Positions 7,416-15,685 of a DNA stretch of 64,000 bases are shown in pieces; position 1 is the stretch's first letter, and each line of letters starts with the position of its first letter. The DNA is taken from positions 3,720,001 to 3,784,000 of the forward strand of contig NZ_JADQDK010000001.1 of assembly GCF_019263705.2 (NCBI RefSeq), in the 5' to 3' direction. Source of the DNA: Pseudonocardia abyssalis (GTDB lineage: Bacteria > Actinomycetota > Actinomycetes > Mycobacteriales > Pseudonocardiaceae). A program made the translations under genes and the position numbers. The notes below the pieces were generated by a model. The model did not search any database. It saw only the letters and a list, made by a program, of their open reading frames with translations, and was not told the DNA's origin.

Positions 7416-8807
7416 ATGACCGAGAACAGGGAGCAGGGACCGGACGCGAGCGCGCCCCAGGGCCCCCGCACCGACCAGCACCCCGTCCCCGCCTACGCGG
7501 GAGCCCCCGCACCCGACGGGCACGGCGGGTCCCAGCCCGCCTACGTCCCCCAGGGGTGGAACCAGCCGCCGTCCTACGGCGGCTACGGCGGTGGCCCGAC
7601 GGGACCGACCGGCCCCGGTGGCCCACCCACGGTCGCCGAGGAACGCCCGCGCCGGCCGCGCACGATGACCGGGATCGTCACCGCCGCCCTGATCGCGGGC
7701 CTGGTCGGCGGCGGGGCCGGCTTCGGCGGCGCGTACGCCGTGTTCGGTGACAACCCCTCGTCCTCGACGACCCTCACGTCCTCCGCCGCGTCGCCCGTCG
7801 CGAACGCCGAGCCGGGGACCGTCGCCGGGGCCGCGTCGATCGCGTCACCGAGCACCGTCGACATCCGCGTCACGCTCGCCCAGGGCACCGCGGAGGGCAG
7901 CGGCGTCGTCCTCACCGCCGAGGGCGACGTGCTCACGAACAACCACGTCGTCGCGGGCAGCACCGGAGCGATCACCGTGACGCTGGCCGACGGCTCCACG
8001 CACGCGGCGACCGTCGTCGGCACCTCCCCGAGCTACGACCTCGCCGTGCTCAGGCTCCAGGACGTCTCCGGGCTCACCCCCGCGACGCTGGGCAACAGCG
8101 CGGACCTGCAGGTCGGGCAGCAGGTCGTCGCGATCGGGTCGCCACAGGGCCTCACCGGGACCGTCACCACCGGCATCGTCAGCGCCTTCGACCGCACCGT
8201 GGCCGTGCAGGGCGAGGACGGCTCGGCCGTCGTCTACAACGGGCTGCAGACCGACGCCCCGATCAACCAGGGCAACTCCGGCGGCCCGCTGGTCGACCTG
8301 CAGGGCCGCGTCGTCGGGATCAACTCCGCGATCGCCACCGGCAGCAGCCAGAGCACCGGCAGCATCGGCCTCGGCTTCGCGATCCCCGTCGACCAGGCCA
8401 AGCGCGTGGCCCAGGAGATCCTCGACTCCGGCACGGCCACCAAGCCGGTGCTCGGCGTGCAGGGCAACGCGGCGACGACCGACGGCGGCGGCGCCCAGAT
8501 CGCGGCCGTCGAACCGGGGTCGGCGGCGGCGCAGGCCGGGCTCGCGGCCGGGGACGTCGTGACGAAGGTCCAGGACGCCCGCGTCGAGGACTTCGCCGAC
8601 CTGGTCGCCCGCGTCGGCGCCCGGTCCCCCGGCGAGCAGGTGACGCTGACGGTGACGAACGGCGGGGCCGAGCGCACCGTCGAGGTCACCCTGGGCAGCA
8701 CCCCGGACCAGGCCGCGTCGACCAGCAGCGGCGGTCAGACGCAGAGCAGCCCGCAGAGCCCGTTCGGCCAGAGCCCGTTCGGCCAGAGCCCCTTCGGCGG
8801 CAACTGA
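7416..8807 (+). CDS. HtrA/DegP-type membrane-anchored serine protease with PDZ domain
   Basis: The 463-residue product has a cytoplasmic Pro/Gly/Gln-rich N-terminus (1-80), one membrane helix (about 84-110), a trypsin-like protease domain and one PDZ domain (about 345-430). The catalytic triad is intact: His177 (TNNHVV), Asp208 (SYDLAV) and Ser288 (NQGNSGGPL). This is the layout of mycobacterial PepD/HtrA proteins, which degrade misfolded envelope proteins outside the membrane. The extreme C-terminus carries a short repeat (SPFGQ twice, then SPFGGN). No two-component system is adjacent, although such proteases are often controlled by envelope-stress regulators. Confidence 0.9.
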   Translation: MTENREQGPDASAPQGPRTDQHPVPAYAGAPAPDGHGGSQPAYVPQGWNQPPSYGGYGGGPTGPTGPGGPPTVAEERPRRPRTMTGIVTAALIAGLVGGGAGFGGAYAVFGDNPSSSTTLTSSAASPVANAEPGTVAGAASIASPSTVDIRVTLAQGTAEGSGVVLTAEGDVLTNNHVVAGSTGAITVTLADGSTHAATVVGTSPSYDLAVLRLQDVSGLTPATLGNSADLQVGQQVVAIGSPQGLTGTVTTGIVSAFDRTVAVQGEDGSAVVYNGLQTDAPINQGNSGGPLVDLQGRVVGINSAIATGSSQSTGSIGLGFAIPVDQAKRVAQEILDSGTATKPVLGVQGNAATTDGGGAQIAAVEPGSAAAQAGLAAGDVVTKVQDARVEDFADLVARVGARSPGEQVTLTVTNGGAERTVEVTLGSTPDQAASTSSGGQTQSSPQSPFGQSPFGQSPFGGN

Positions 8808-8820
8808 CCCGGGCCCGGGG

Positions 8821-8984
8821 ACAGCGACTCAGGGGCGGAAGAACAGCGACTCGCGGACATCCCCGCGAGTCGCTGATTCTCCGCCCGCGAGTCGCTGTTT
8901 CTCCGCCCGCGAGTCGCTGATTCTCCGCCCGCGAGTCGCTGATTCTCCGCCCGCGGGTCGCTGCTGCGCGCCCCTGAGTCGCTG
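8821..8984. repeat. 22-bp-period opposed array A1
   Basis: Two reverse cores CAGCGACTC (8822, 8844) are followed by forward cores GAGTCGCTG at 8867, 8889, 8911, 8933, 8955 (one change) and 8976. Spacing is exactly 22 bp except for the last step (21). CAGCGACTCGCGG (8844-8856) pairs perfectly with its complement at 8863-8875 around a 6-base loop, which gives a strong hairpin. The array fills the gap between two convergent genes (HtrA and CoA transferase) and may serve as terminator. The same core recurs at 21276-21460. Confidence 0.9.
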
Positions 8985-8985
8985 C

Positions 8986-10128
8986 TCAGTCGGCCAGCCA
9001 GGCCCGGACCTCGGCGTCGTCGGCGCCCAGGGCCGGGGGCGGGCGGCGGTAGGTCGGGGGTGTCGCGGAGTACGTCACGGGGTTGCGGACGCTCGGGACA
9101 CCGCCCGGGCGCACCACCGGGTCGAGGCCGAGGCGGTCGGCGAGGGCGAGTCCCTCGTCGACGGTCTGGATCGGGCCGCACGGCACCCCGACGGCGGACA
9201 GGACGTCGAACCACTCCTGCGCGGACCGGGTGGCCAGGCGCTCCAGCAGCAGTGGCCGCAGCTCCTCGCGGTGGGCGTTGCGGTCGCCCATCGAGCCGAA
9301 GCGCGGGTCGTCGAGCAGTTCGGGCGCTCCGATCGCCTCCGCCAGCTTGCGGAACTGCCCGTCGTTGGCCGCGATGACGATCAGCTCGCCGTCGCCGGTG
9401 GGCAGCGGCTCGTAGGGGAACAGGCTCAGGTGGGCGTTGCCCAGCCGGCGCGGCGTCGCACCGGCGGCGAGCACCGCCGAGGTGTGGTTGACCAGCCCGG
9501 ACAGCGCTGCGGACAGCAGGTTCGTCTGCACGAGCTGGCCCACGCCGGTGGCGTCGCGGTGGCGCAGCGCGGCGAGGATCGCGACGGCCGCGTGCAGCCC
9601 GGTCATGACGTCGAGCGCGGCGACCCCGGCCCGCAGCGGCGGCCCGTCGGCCTCGCCGGTGACGCTCATCAACCCGGAGACGGCCTGGGCGAGCAGGTCG
9701 TAGCCGGGCAGCCCGGAGTCGGGGCCGAACCCGCTGATCGAGGCGTAGACGACGCCGGGGTTCGCGGCGGAGACGGTCGGGTGGTCGAGCCCGAAGCGGG
9801 CCAGCCCGCCGGGCTTGAAGTTCTCGACGAGCACGTCGGCGCGGCCCGCGAGGCGCCGGGCGAGCGCGAGGTCGTCGGCGTCGCGCAGGTCGAGGACGAT
9901 CGAGCGCTTGTTGCGGTTGATCGAGAGGTAGTAGGTGGCCGTGCCGTCGTCGGCGACGGGCGGGGTCCACGTGCGGGTGTCGTCACCCAGCGGCGGGCCC
10001 TCCACCTTGATCACCGTGGCGCCGAGGTCGGCGAGCAGCATCGTGGCGTAGGGCCCGGCGAGGATGCGGGAGAAGTCGGCCACGACCACCCCCGCCAGTG
10101 GTCCGGTGGGGGCGTCGTCGGCGATCAC
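8986..10128 (-). CDS. CaiB/BaiF family III CoA transferase
   Basis: The 380-residue protein carries the family III pattern: VADFSRILAGPYATMLLADLGATVIKVE, then DDTRTW, RNKRSIVLDL, ADVLVENFKPG, and GYDLLAQAVSGLMSVTG. The catalytic Asp expected in family III enzymes fits the A-LDVMTGLHA segment. These enzymes move CoA between carboxylic acids, but the substrate cannot be read here. The GTG start at 10128 overlaps the stop of the ECF sigma-factor gene by 4 bp, so it is the last gene of the DUF998-DGPF-ECF42 operon, an unusual companion. Confidence 0.88.
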   Translation of the reverse strand: MIADDAPTGPLAGVVVADFSRILAGPYATMLLADLGATVIKVEGPPLGDDTRTWTPPVADDGTATYYLSINRNKRSIVLDLRDADDLALARRLAGRADVLVENFKPGGLARFGLDHPTVSAANPGVVYASISGFGPDSGLPGYDLLAQAVSGLMSVTGEADGPPLRAGVAALDVMTGLHAAVAILAALRHRDATGVGQLVQTNLLSAALSGLVNHTSAVLAAGATPRRLGNAHLSLFPYEPLPTGDGELIVIAANDGQFRKLAEAIGAPELLDDPRFGSMGDRNAHREELRPLLLERLATRSAQEWFDVLSAVGVPCGPIQTVDEGLALADRLGLDPVVRPGGVPSVRNPVTYSATPPTYRRPPPALGADDAEVRAWLAD

Positions 10129-11399
10129 CGGCCCATTGGATCAGCCGCGGCGCGCGCCTGCTCGGCCCGCTCGGCGAACAGCGCGCGCTCCGGCCCGTTC
10201 CGGGTCAGCGCCGCCGCCTCGTCGAAGCTCAGCGCCGCCACCGCGTGCCGCCCGGCCATCGCCAGCAGCTCGCCCCGGACGGCCGGGAGCTGCGGGTAGC
10301 CGGCCAGCGCCACCGCGTCGACCGCGTCGAGCAGGGCGAGCCCGGTCCCGGGGCCGACGGCGTGCCCGTGCGCCATCGCCCGGTTGAGCGCGACGACCGG
10401 TGACGGCCACGCCGTGGCGAGCACGTCGTAGAGACCGGCGATCCGCGCCCAGTCGGTGTCGGCGGCGGTCGGCGCGGTCGCGTGGCAGGCCGCGATCGCC
10501 GCCTGCAGCGTGTACGGGCCGACCGTGCCACCGCCCGCGTCCCGGGCCCGGACGAGCGCGGCGAGGCCGCGCCGGACCAGCAGCCGGTCCCAGCGGCGCC
10601 GGTCCTGGTGCTGCAGCAGGACCGGGCGCCCGGTCGCGTCGTGACGGGCCGCAGCGCGGGACTGGGTGAGCTCCAGCAGCGCCGCCAGCCCGTGCGCCTC
10701 GGGGTGGTCCGGCACCGACGCCGCCGTCAGCCGGGCCAGCCGCAGCGCCTCCGCGCTGAGCTCGGGGCGCATCCAGTCGTCGCCCGCGGTGGCGCTGTAG
10801 CCGTCGTTGAACACCAGGTAGATCACCTCGAGGACGCTCGCGAGCCGCTCGGCGACGTCGGCGGGCCCCGGCATCTCGAAACGGATCCCCTTGTCCCGCA
10901 ACGCCTTCTTCGCCCGGGAGATCCGCTGACCGGCCACCGGCTCCGGGACGAGGAACGCCCGGGCGATCTCGTCGGTGCGCAGGCCGGTCAGGCAGCGCAG
11001 CGTGAGCGCGACGCGGTACTCGCGGTTGAGGGCGGGGTGGCAGGCGGTGAACAGCAGCCGCAGCAGGTCGTCGCCCACCGGGTCGTCGAGTGCGTCGTCG
11101 ACGGCGTCGCGCTCGTCGAGCGAGGCCGGGGTGGCGCGGCCGATCGTCTCGACGGCCCGGCGGTGCACCGCGGCGCGGCGGAAGCCGTCGACGGCCCGGT
11201 GCTTCGCGGTGGTCATCAGCCAGCCGCCCGGGTTGGGCGGGACGCCGGTGACCGGCCACTGCTCCAGTGCCGCGACCAGCGCGTCCTGGGCGAGCTCCTC
11301 GGCGGTGCCGGCGTCGCCGGTGAGGCGGGCGAGCCCGGCCACGAGACGACCGGACTCGATCCGCCACACCGCCTCGACGGCGGCCCTCCCGGTGCTCAC
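10125..11399 (-). CDS. ECF42-type RNA polymerase sigma factor with C-terminal helical extension
   Basis: The 424-residue protein has sigma region 2 near the N-terminus (GDAGTAEELAQDALVAALEQW) and region 4 in the middle (LRCLTGLRTDEIARAFLVPE), followed by about 220 extra residues of TPR-like helices (VYLVFNDGYSAT, LNRAMAHGHAVGPG). This size and extension mark the ECF42 group, which has no anti-sigma factor and is linked to DGPF/YCII proteins. Such a protein is encoded 3 bp upstream. In this group the C-terminal extension is reported to be needed for activity. Its signal and regulon are not visible here. Confidence 0.88.
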   Translation of the reverse strand: MSTGRAAVEAVWRIESGRLVAGLARLTGDAGTAEELAQDALVAALEQWPVTGVPPNPGGWLMTTAKHRAVDGFRRAAVHRRAVETIGRATPASLDERDAVDDALDDPVGDDLLRLLFTACHPALNREYRVALTLRCLTGLRTDEIARAFLVPEPVAGQRISRAKKALRDKGIRFEMPGPADVAERLASVLEVIYLVFNDGYSATAGDDWMRPELSAEALRLARLTAASVPDHPEAHGLAALLELTQSRAAARHDATGRPVLLQHQDRRRWDRLLVRRGLAALVRARDAGGGTVGPYTLQAAIAACHATAPTAADTDWARIAGLYDVLATAWPSPVVALNRAMAHGHAVGPGTGLALLDAVDAVALAGYPQLPAVRGELLAMAGRHAVAALSFDEAAALTRNGPERALFAERAEQARAAADPMGR

Positions 11400-11402
11400 G
11401 CG

Positions 11403-11765
11403 TCAGTAGTCCTCCGGGCCCATCACCTTCAGCACCCGCGCCTCGCCCTCCCAGCCGGGCCAGAGGTCGTGGTGCAGGGCCATGAACCGGCTGGTCCACT
11501 CCACCGCCTCCGCCTTGGTGCGGGTGTCGTAGACGGCGTAGCTGATCATCTCCTTGGACTCCGCGAACGGGCCGTCGGTGACCTGCAGCCCGGCTCCGGC
11601 GCCGACGGAGACCTTGGCCCCGGCGAGGCTGGGGGCGAGGCCGGCGTTGTCGATCAGGGCACCGGCACGGGTGGCCGCCTCCCCCAGCGCCATGATCCCG
11701 GCCATGAGCTCGGCGGGCGGCGGGGTGGCGGGCTGGACGGCTTCGAGGACGACGAGGTAGCGCAT
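11403..11765 (-). CDS. DGPF/YCII-domain protein, partner of the ECF42 sigma factor
   Basis: This 120-residue YCII-related protein contains the diagnostic TDGPFAESKE segment. The fold begins MRYLVVLEA and ends in a VLKVMG-like strand. DGPF proteins are the conserved genetic partners of ECF42 sigma factors, and here the stop lies 3 bp before the sigma-factor start. Their biochemical role is unsettled. The ATG at 11765 is preceded by GAGGGAA-like sequence. The gene upstream (DUF998) ends 23 bp away on the same strand. Confidence 0.88.
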   Translation of the reverse strand: MRYLVVLEAVQPATPPPAELMAGIMALGEAATRAGALIDNAGLAPSLAGAKVSVGAGAGLQVTDGPFAESKEMISYAVYDTRTKAEAVEWTSRFMALHHDLWPGWEGEARVLKVMGPEDY

Positions 11766-11788
11766 CGGGGTTCCCTCCCGGGGTCGGG

Positions 11789-12490
11789 TCAGCGGCCGTC
11801 GGTGTTCGGCATGACGCGGTAGCGGTGCACGAACACCGCACTGAGCAGGGCGAACACACAGACCACCGCGGCCACGAACACCGGCACGCCCGCGGCTCCG
11901 AGCAGGCCCGACGCCATCCCGAGGAAGCCGACGAGGAACGCCGGGCCGACGGCGCGGCACGCGAGAGCGAGGCGGCGGAAGCCCTCACCGGCGAGCCGGC
12001 GGGCCAGCACGATCACCGCTGCGGCCAGGCACCCGAACCCGATCGCCCCGGCGAGCAGGTGCACCAGCGCGGGCCCGCTGATCCCGGTGGCCTGCGGGAG
12101 GTCGGCCGGGAAGCCGCCCGCCGGGTCGACGCGGAACGCCCCCGCGACGACCAGGCCCACCCCGAACGCCGCGAGCAGACGCGGCGACCAGGTGGCCGCG
12201 GGACCGGAGCCCAGCGCGCGGCGCAGGCCGACCGCGGCCGCGACCACCATCAGGCCGGTGACCACGAAGTTCGTGACCTGGATCCAGCCGGGGCCGCCGA
12301 GGGCGAGCTGGCTCCAGGCGTGCCGGGAGAGGTCGAAGCCCTCCCGGAGCAGCCCCTGGGTCACCGACGCGAGCACGAAGACCGGGCCGGCGATGACGCC
12401 GTAGCCCAGCAGGGACTTGGTGACGCGGTCGGCCGTCAGCTCGTCGGCGGCGGAGGTGGTGCCGCTGCGGGTGGGGATGGTGGCGTTCAT
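11789..12490 (-). CDS. DUF998 family membrane protein
   Basis: The 233-residue protein has six predicted membrane helices after a ~28-residue polar N-terminus (GYGVIAGPVFVLASVTQGL, then a WSQLALGGPGWIQ loop, FVVTGLMVVAAAVGL and so on). The SQLALG-GPGW loop and the RVDPAGGFP loop are typical of DUF998 proteins, whose function is unknown. It is the first gene of the probable operon DUF998, DGPF, ECF42, CoA transferase. DUF998 proteins often accompany DGPF/ECF42 pairs, so it may be a target or sensor. A GGAG ribosome site lies ahead of the ATG. Confidence 0.85.
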   Translation of the reverse strand: MNATIPTRSGTTSAADELTADRVTKSLLGYGVIAGPVFVLASVTQGLLREGFDLSRHAWSQLALGGPGWIQVTNFVVTGLMVVAAAVGLRRALGSGPAATWSPRLLAAFGVGLVVAGAFRVDPAGGFPADLPQATGISGPALVHLLAGAIGFGCLAAAVIVLARRLAGEGFRRLALACRAVGPAFLVGFLGMASGLLGAAGVPVFVAAVVCVFALLSAVFVHRYRVMPNTDGR

Positions 12491-12560
12491 GTCGGTCTCC
12501 GTCCGTCGGGTGCGTGTACCGACTCCACGAACGACGCCCCTCCGCTTTGCAGTCGCCGGA

Positions 12561-14909
12561 TCAGCGTTTCGCGCGGACCGGGTCGAGGCGGCGCAGCAGC
12601 ACCGACGTGAGCACCACCAGCACCACCATGATCGCGACGAGCGCGCCCGCCGCGAGCAGCCACTGCTGCGACGTGTGCTCCCACAACGGGTCGGGATCGG
12701 CGAGCAGCGCGTTCATGTCGACGGTGGACGAGCCCATCGCGAACGCCCACCGCGACGGCACCAGCCAGGCCAGCTGCTCCAGCACCGGACGGTCGTGCAC
12801 CGGGAAGATCCCGCCGCTGACGACGAGCTCCAGCATCAGCACGAGCACCAGCAGCGGCATGCCGCGGTCGGCGTTGTCGATCCACGCGGAGATCGCCAGG
12901 CCCAGCGCCATCGTCACCACCGTGACCCCGACGACCGCGAGCAGCACCTCCGCGATCGGCGACCCGAGCAGCACGGCCTCGTCGGGCAGGTCGCGCCCGA
13001 TCAGTGCGAGCAGCGTGAACACCACGGCCTGCAGCCCGGTGATGACGCCGAGCACCAGCAGCTTCGACGTCAGGTAGGCGCCGAGCGACAACCCGATCGC
13101 CCGCTCCCGGATGAACACCGGTCTCTCCTTGACCAGCTCCCGGATGGCCGCGGCCAACCCGACCAGCGCCCCGCCGACGACCAGCACGAGCAGCAGCTGC
13201 AGCGGTTGGAGGTCGCGGGCGGCGAACGCGGCCGCGACCGACAGCCCCGAGTCGCCGGGGACCAGACGCGCGATCAGCGCGAGGAACAACGGCAGCACGG
13301 CCAGCGAGATCGCGTACTGCTTGTCGGAGGCGATGACGGACAGGTAGCGGCGGCACAGCACGGAGAGCTGCGTGCCGAACCGCTGCTGCGGCGGCGCGAC
13401 CGACGGCGCCGAGCGCGACTCGACCCGCGGCGTGTGCCCGGTGGCCCCGGCGACGTAGCGACGGTGCTGCATCGACTGCCGGAAGCGCATCCCCAGCTGG
13501 TCGCCCGGCACGCGTCCGAGCAGCAGGAACATCTCCGCGAAGTCGGGCTGGCCGAAGTACTCCAGGGCCTCCTGCGGCGGGCCGAAGTAGGCGACGTGGC
13601 CGCCGGGGGCGAGCACGAGCAGGCGGTCGCACTGGTCGAGGTTGGCGACGCTGTGGGTGACGACGACGACCGTGCGCCCGTCGTCGGCGAGCCCGCGCAG
13701 CGTCTGCATCACCGACTTGTCGAGGCCCGGGTCGAGCCCGGACGTCGGCTCGTCGAGGAACAGCAGCGTGGGCTTGGTGAGCAGCTCCAGCGCCACCGAC
13801 GTGCGCTTGCGCTGCCCGCCCGACAGCGTGTCGATCCGCTGCTTCGCCTGGTTGGTCAGCCCCAGCTCGTGCAGCACCTCGGTGATCCGCCGCTCGCGGT
13901 CGGCCCTGGGCACGTCGGCGGGGAAGCGCAGCCGGGCGGCGTAGCGCAGCGCGCGGATCACCGTGAGCTGCGGGTGCAGCACGTCGTCCTGGGGGACGAG
14001 GCCGATGCGGTGGCGCAGCTCGTCGTACTCGGCGTAGAGGTCACGGCCCGCGTAGCGGACCTCGCCGACGTCGGCGGGGCGGCTGCCGGTGAGCGCGCGC
14101 AGCAGCGTCGACTTGCCGGCGCCGCTGGGGCCCACGACGGCGAGCAGGCTCTTGCCGGCCAGCCCGAACCCGACGTTGCTCAGCAGCGTCTTGCCCTTGT
14201 CGGTGACGACGGAGATGTCGCGGACCTCGAACGCGACGTCGCCGGTGTCGACGGCCGCGACGAGTTCGTCGCCCTGCATCTGCAGCAGCGCGTGCCCGAT
14301 GCCGATGACGTCACGCGGCCCGACCTGGGCCCGCTGCACCCGCATGCCGTTGACGAACGTGCCGTTGCCGGTGCCGAGGTCGGTGATCAGCCAGCCCGGG
14401 CCGACGCGACGCAGCTCGGCGTGGTGGCGGGAGACGAGCAGGTCGTCGAGGACGACGTCGTTGTCGGGCAGGCGGCCCACGGTGATCCGCGCGGCCGGGG
14501 CGCCCGCCACGCTGTAGCTCATGGTGGCCCCACCGCCCTGCCGGGCGAGCACGCCGCCCGCCGGGACCGGCGCCGGACCGGGGAGGCGGGTCGGCTCCGG
14601 CGCCCGACGCGCGGGCGCCCCGACCGGCCGGAACTCCAGCGCCGTGACCGTCGGCGGCGACCCGAGGTGCACCACGGTCGGACCGTTGAGCGCCAACGTC
14701 GTGACGCGCCTGCCCTCGGAGTAGGTGCCGTAGCGGGAGTGGTCGGTGAGCGTCCAGCGCCCGTCGGTCAGCTCGACGACGAGGTGCGTGCGCGAGACGT
14801 GCTCGCCGGGCAGGTCGAGGTCGGCCGTGGGCCCCCGCCCGATGACGAACGGCCTCCCGGCCGGCACCTGCACCCGGCGACCCTCCGCCACCAGTTCCAG
14901 TGACTGCAT
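12561..14909 (-). CDS. FHA-domain ABC exporter (Rv1747-like)
   Basis: The single 782-residue chain contains two FHA domains (about 20-75 with VIGRGPTAD and SRTH; about 140-195 with VGRLPDNDV, SRHHAE and GNGTFVNG), an ABC ATPase (Walker A GPSGAGKST, signature LSGGQRKR, Walker B LLFLDEPTSGLD) and a C-terminal ABC-2 permease with six helices. This is the layout of Mycobacterium tuberculosis Rv1747, an exporter linked to cell-envelope lipids and regulated by Ser/Thr kinases through FHA binding. No kinase gene is adjacent. Regulation by phosphorylation is therefore inferred from the family. Confidence 0.92.
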   Translation of the reverse strand: MQSLELVAEGRRVQVPAGRPFVIGRGPTADLDLPGEHVSRTHLVVELTDGRWTLTDHSRYGTYSEGRRVTTLALNGPTVVHLGSPPTVTALEFRPVGAPARRAPEPTRLPGPAPVPAGGVLARQGGGATMSYSVAGAPAARITVGRLPDNDVVLDDLLVSRHHAELRRVGPGWLITDLGTGNGTFVNGMRVQRAQVGPRDVIGIGHALLQMQGDELVAAVDTGDVAFEVRDISVVTDKGKTLLSNVGFGLAGKSLLAVVGPSGAGKSTLLRALTGSRPADVGEVRYAGRDLYAEYDELRHRIGLVPQDDVLHPQLTVIRALRYAARLRFPADVPRADRERRITEVLHELGLTNQAKQRIDTLSGGQRKRTSVALELLTKPTLLFLDEPTSGLDPGLDKSVMQTLRGLADDGRTVVVVTHSVANLDQCDRLLVLAPGGHVAYFGPPQEALEYFGQPDFAEMFLLLGRVPGDQLGMRFRQSMQHRRYVAGATGHTPRVESRSAPSVAPPQQRFGTQLSVLCRRYLSVIASDKQYAISLAVLPLFLALIARLVPGDSGLSVAAAFAARDLQPLQLLLVLVVGGALVGLAAAIRELVKERPVFIRERAIGLSLGAYLTSKLLVLGVITGLQAVVFTLLALIGRDLPDEAVLLGSPIAEVLLAVVGVTVVTMALGLAISAWIDNADRGMPLLVLVLMLELVVSGGIFPVHDRPVLEQLAWLVPSRWAFAMGSSTVDMNALLADPDPLWEHTSQQWLLAAGALVAIMVVLVVLTSVLLRRLDPVRAKR

Positions 14910-14938
14910 CGGTCCCCCTGCGTGTCGTGGGCCGCAGA

Positions 14939-15655
14939 TTAACGCGAACCGGCGACAGGCGGACGCGTCAGTTCGGCCACGGTCCCGGTGGGGTCGCTGA
15001 TCATGGCGTCGTGGCCCGTCGCGAGCTCGCGCCACTCCCATCCCTCGCGCCGCGCGACGGTGTGCGCAGAGGAGATCGCCGGGTAGGGCGGATCGGTGCA
15101 GCAGACGTAGGTGACGGGCAGGCCGGCGCCGAGCGGGGTACCCAGCGGGAACGGCTCGGTGTAGGTGCGCAGCGGGTGCGGGGTGAGGCGGCGGGCCACC
15201 CACGCCTCGTCGTCGGGGTCGCCCAGCCCGAACACCGACGCGGGCGGCGGCGGGTACGCGAGCCCGCCGGCCGCCGCCGCGGTGCGCTGGGCGACCGCCT
15301 CGGGCGGCAGGCCGTCGAAGCCGGGGTGGCCCGGGTCGACGAGCACGCCGTCGAGGATCACCAGGCGCCGCAACCGCTGCCGGGCGCGATCCGCCACCGC
15401 GAGGACCACGAGCGCCCCGAAGCTGTGCCCGACCAGCACGACGTCGCTCAGCTCCTCGCACTCCAGCACGCCGACGACGTCGCGGACCAGCGTCTCCGGA
15501 CCGGTGTCGGCGCTGAGCAGGTGCGCGCGCTCGCCGAAGCCGGTGAGCGTCGGCGTGAACACCTCGTGCCCCTGCTCCCGCAGCAGCCGCGCGACCCGCG
15601 ACCAGCACCACCCGCCGTGACATGCCCCGTGCACGAGGACGAACGTGTCTCCCAC
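14939..15655 (-). CDS. Alpha/beta hydrolase (small esterase type)
   Basis: The 238-residue hydrolase starts GDTFVLVHGACHGGWCW, with the oxyanion HG, and has the nucleophile elbow GHSFGA, a probable acid in the ILDGV/DPGHP region and the base His in ATGHDAMI. The compact size and the HGxxHGGWCW start are those of the plant methylesterase/hydroxynitrile-lyase-like branch and of bacterial salicylate-esterase-like proteins. GTG 15655 is chosen because the fold begins at once; farther upstream starts would add a non-homologous tail. It is divergent from the fused acyl-CoA dehydrogenase with a 30-bp shared promoter gap. Confidence 0.88.
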   Translation of the reverse strand: MGDTFVLVHGACHGGWCWSRVARLLREQGHEVFTPTLTGFGERAHLLSADTGPETLVRDVVGVLECEELSDVVLVGHSFGALVVLAVADRARQRLRRLVILDGVLVDPGHPGFDGLPPEAVAQRTAAAAGGLAYPPPPASVFGLGDPDDEAWVARRLTPHPLRTYTEPFPLGTPLGAGLPVTYVCCTDPPYPAISSAHTVARREGWEWRELATGHDAMISDPTGTVAELTRPPVAGSR

Positions 15656-15685
15656 GGGGCGAGTCTGACGGCTACCGTCGAGTAC

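Noticed and set aside
8821..8984. Possible CRISPR array
   Set aside because: The step is only 22 bp, the linkers are near-identical rather than unique spacers, the arms are opposed, and no cas gene is present. The same holds for the other five arrays.
12417..14903. 828-residue plus-strand frame
   Set aside because: It is antisense to the FHA-ABC exporter, whose domains and motifs are complete on the other strand.
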